From: Varroa destructor
Lineage: Eukaryota > Arthropoda > Arachnida > Mesostigmata > Varroidae
Length of the DNA: 64,000 bases
Assembly: GCF_002443255.2 (NCBI RefSeq)
Contig: NW_019211454.1
Coordinates: forward strand, 39,793,098 to 39,857,097
Reading direction: 5' to 3'
Under the pieces are notes generated by a model. The model saw nothing but the letters and a program-made list of their open reading frames with translations. It was not told the DNA's origin and did no database searches. Position 1 is the stretch's first letter. Each line of letters begins with the position of its first letter. This document shows positions 61,501 through 64,000 of the stretch, in pieces. The translations under genes were made by a program, and so were the position numbers.

Positions 61501-64000
61501 TCGGAGAATATCCGAGGGGCGTGTCATCCTACTACTACTGCTGCTATTACGACAGGGTTCGCAAATAAACCGAAGCTTTGAAGTACTATACTAATGCAAG
61601 GACTTTCTCTCGCTGTCGTATCTAGTATGAAAAGGTCATTGGAAGGCGGCTGTATAGTAGAATTCGTCCATCCATAAAATTTTTTCAGTCGTCTAGGATT
61701 TTATGTAGCGTTTTGACGTGTTGATGTATGCCTGTATGCACGTCAGGGAAATTGCGACGGCTAACTAATGACTGACTATTATATATATTTTTTTATATAA
61801 TAATAACCATAAGACATCTAGTATTTGTTATGTCGCCCACTTCTCTGGCCGTTTTTTAGAATAGAGTAGCACTTATAAATTGTAGGTCGTTTTATTGCAA
61901 ATAGGGAACACTTATAAATTATTAAAAAATAAATAGAAAATCAACCATACTACTAATTCAAGTTCATTAACGGCTTGGACAAATATATACGAGATAATAA
62001 TCGGGAGCCAACGAAAACTAAATTGTAAGAGTAAAAAAGCAAGATTTATGGCAATATAAAGATAACTTATAGTTTTAACACTATCCTAATAATTTCATAT
62101 CTGCAAACGATACACCTTATCCCCTTAAAGGATCGACTATTTTAGACAACTCAACTTTTAACGGCACAATTAAAACTTAAAAAAATAACTAAAGTTTTCG
62201 TTAAGAAAATTCAACGTATTATTATCATTTTATCTGCTATAAAGTGAAAACAAAAAAAAAAAGACAAAAAAGTGCTTCTAAACGGCTGACCAGCTATTTT
62301 AACAAACTGGTGTTGCAATATATTTATGTCATATTAGTGAAAATCAAAGCTAGTTCTTCTTACTAATATCAATACAACGTCTTTACAACAATTTTTCCTC
62401 AGATTTGAATACTATTCGGCAACCTCTCATAGCCCCTTCCTCAAAAGATATACTTCGAGCGCGTTTAGATCACGGAAAAATGGATTGTCCAATACTGCTA
62501 ATACAAAACTAGACTCTTGTAGGCTACCGCTACCGGAGAGTTTGGGTGGGGGTGTCCCCTCGCTCTGAATCGTTTATTGGTAGGTTATAACATGATCAAT
62601 ATTTATGAACTCAGTCTCCAGCCGAACATCTTCCCCGTGGCCAAAGCTGAGCACCGAGGCTCCTTCCATGATATATACATAATGACCCCACATCTTAACA
62701 CAAGCTACGCTCTCTAAAAATAGGATTTGGTATTGCTGTAAGAAGTAACCATCCAGATCGGATGTAGGCAATCAAGTTTGGTATGACATTTCAGAGCGAG
62801 AATGAAGGTTTGTTTTGATCCGGCACGCCAATAAAAATGCATTACTAACTGCTATACTATTACTATATATAAAGTTAATGGATATTTTTTATGGGAATTC
62901 GAACAAGTTTTGTTCATGTATCAGCAGGCCTGTATGTGTACCCGTGTGTGCTCGCGCTCTTTGAGCCTCACCGGTCCCAACAACAACAACAATAGCCCCA
63001 GGATGCATAAATAAATGAATAACAGGTTGCCTTACTAATTATCTCGTGGTATCAAATAGATAAGTGCGTTTTAATCTTCCTAGCTCTCAGAAGCATAACC
63101 GGTGGATTAGGATAGAAACATGTTCACGAGACATGAGATCCCATTTCAAGCAATTTGAGCTTCTTTGCTGATTTTGGCTTTGGGTAAAATTATGTCATTT
63201 ATACAGTCCTCCCAAGTGGCCTCATTGCGAGTCAGCGGCAGGAGGAATAGCGCCCTTGCAAATCCTGCATTTAGTCTTTGTTGGACATTGTCTATAAACA
63301 TTCAATATGAGGATCAGTATCATTTTCCGAAATACAACAACATTTTTCTATCAGAAGATTAGATAACTTCCTGCATAAGTGACTTATTACATGCCCTTTT
63401 CTATAGTTCATCAAATGGGTCCAGTCGATTTCGGCGACTGCCATTCAAACTACTCCCATCATCGCGACTGTCTAATCTATATGGCAAAGGTACCGCCACA
63501 TACCATAAACTTCTTCGCCAAATCATAATACACCTAAACCATAAGCAGGCCTTAGCACTTTCCAGTGGAATAGGCAGCACGGAATTTATCTAGCTTATCG
63601 ATGCGATCGTAACCTAATATCCGAAACCGCGTTTCGGTCGGATCGTTTTCACCATCACAAAGACGTACCCTTGTTAGAATCGATCGTCGTAATCGCGACT
63701 ACTGGCCGCTCCATACGGAGCTGACTAGGTAGCTATCTTCATTCTCGATAAGCAAGTCAGAGTTCCTCGTTCTATCTGATCTCACCCCAGCTACTGCTGA
63801 TGCAAGATGTCCAGTCTCGTATGGAAGTCGTGTAAATTTTGTCAGCCGGTCAGATTACCGTAACGTTTATAATAATTGACTGATATCGATTTTCGTATTA
63901 TCCTATTCCGTCTGCTGCTGTTGCTTCTGCTAATTGCTAACCGCTATCTATACCCAGCAAAGTCAGAGTCATGCTCAGTTGTTGAGCGCCATTATAAATA
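58551..64000. other. Region without a recognisable gene
   Basis: AT-rich, with short (TA) and A/T runs (59040-59110, 61780-61800, 62248-62262), a repeated CACTTATAAATT motif at 61871 and 61909, and no recognisable exons. - strand frames at 60272-60574 (100 codons) and 62574-62771 (65 codons) look protein-like but lack supporting splice signals or known motifs. Confidence 0.5.

Noticed and set aside
62574..62771. - strand 65-codon protein-like frame
   Set aside because: Short, no splice signals that fit, no known motif.

Overview
The window looks like invertebrate, probably arthropod, nuclear DNA. Exons are short, introns are GT..AG, microsatellites are abundant, there is a 100-N assembly gap at 26574-26673, and the one clear gene encodes an AMPK gamma subunit of arthropod type. 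An arachnid or mite source is possible, but nothing in the sequence proves it. There is no bacterial, phage, CRISPR or operon structure.

Layout. Positions 1-5909 are GC-richer, full of triplet repeats (CTG, CAG, GAC, CGG), and probably hold the promoter and 5' untranslated region. Positions 5910-23267 hold the AMPK gamma gene on the + strand. I resolve twelve coding exons, with every junction phase closed except for uncertainty at exon 3. The model gives 1093 aa, or 1116 aa with the longer exon 2: about 522 residues of disordered N-terminus from one exon, four CBS repeats (about residues 638-910), then an unusual 177-residue acidic tail. Introns 1-4 are large. Intron 4 carries an antisense fragment resembling the zinc-knuckle end of a non-LTR retrotransposon. 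Positions 23268-26573 are the 3' flank.

Positions 26674-64000 contain no gene I can name. They hold microsatellites, a 50-nt hairpin, a (CT)35 tract, and a few open segments bounded by plausible splice sites. The best are on the - strand at 47330-47659 (110 codons, membrane-like) and 57997-58204. In AT-rich DNA of this size, open frames near 100 codons arise by chance about ten times, so these stay low confidence.

The most interesting points are in the AMPK gamma gene. One is the acidic extension after CBS4. Another is a pair of exon-3 acceptors whose phases match inclusion or skipping of exon 2. Exon 2 also has two in-frame donors, and the last exon has a NAGNAG acceptor beside a (TA)n tract. 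I did not find a convincing new biological system beyond these.
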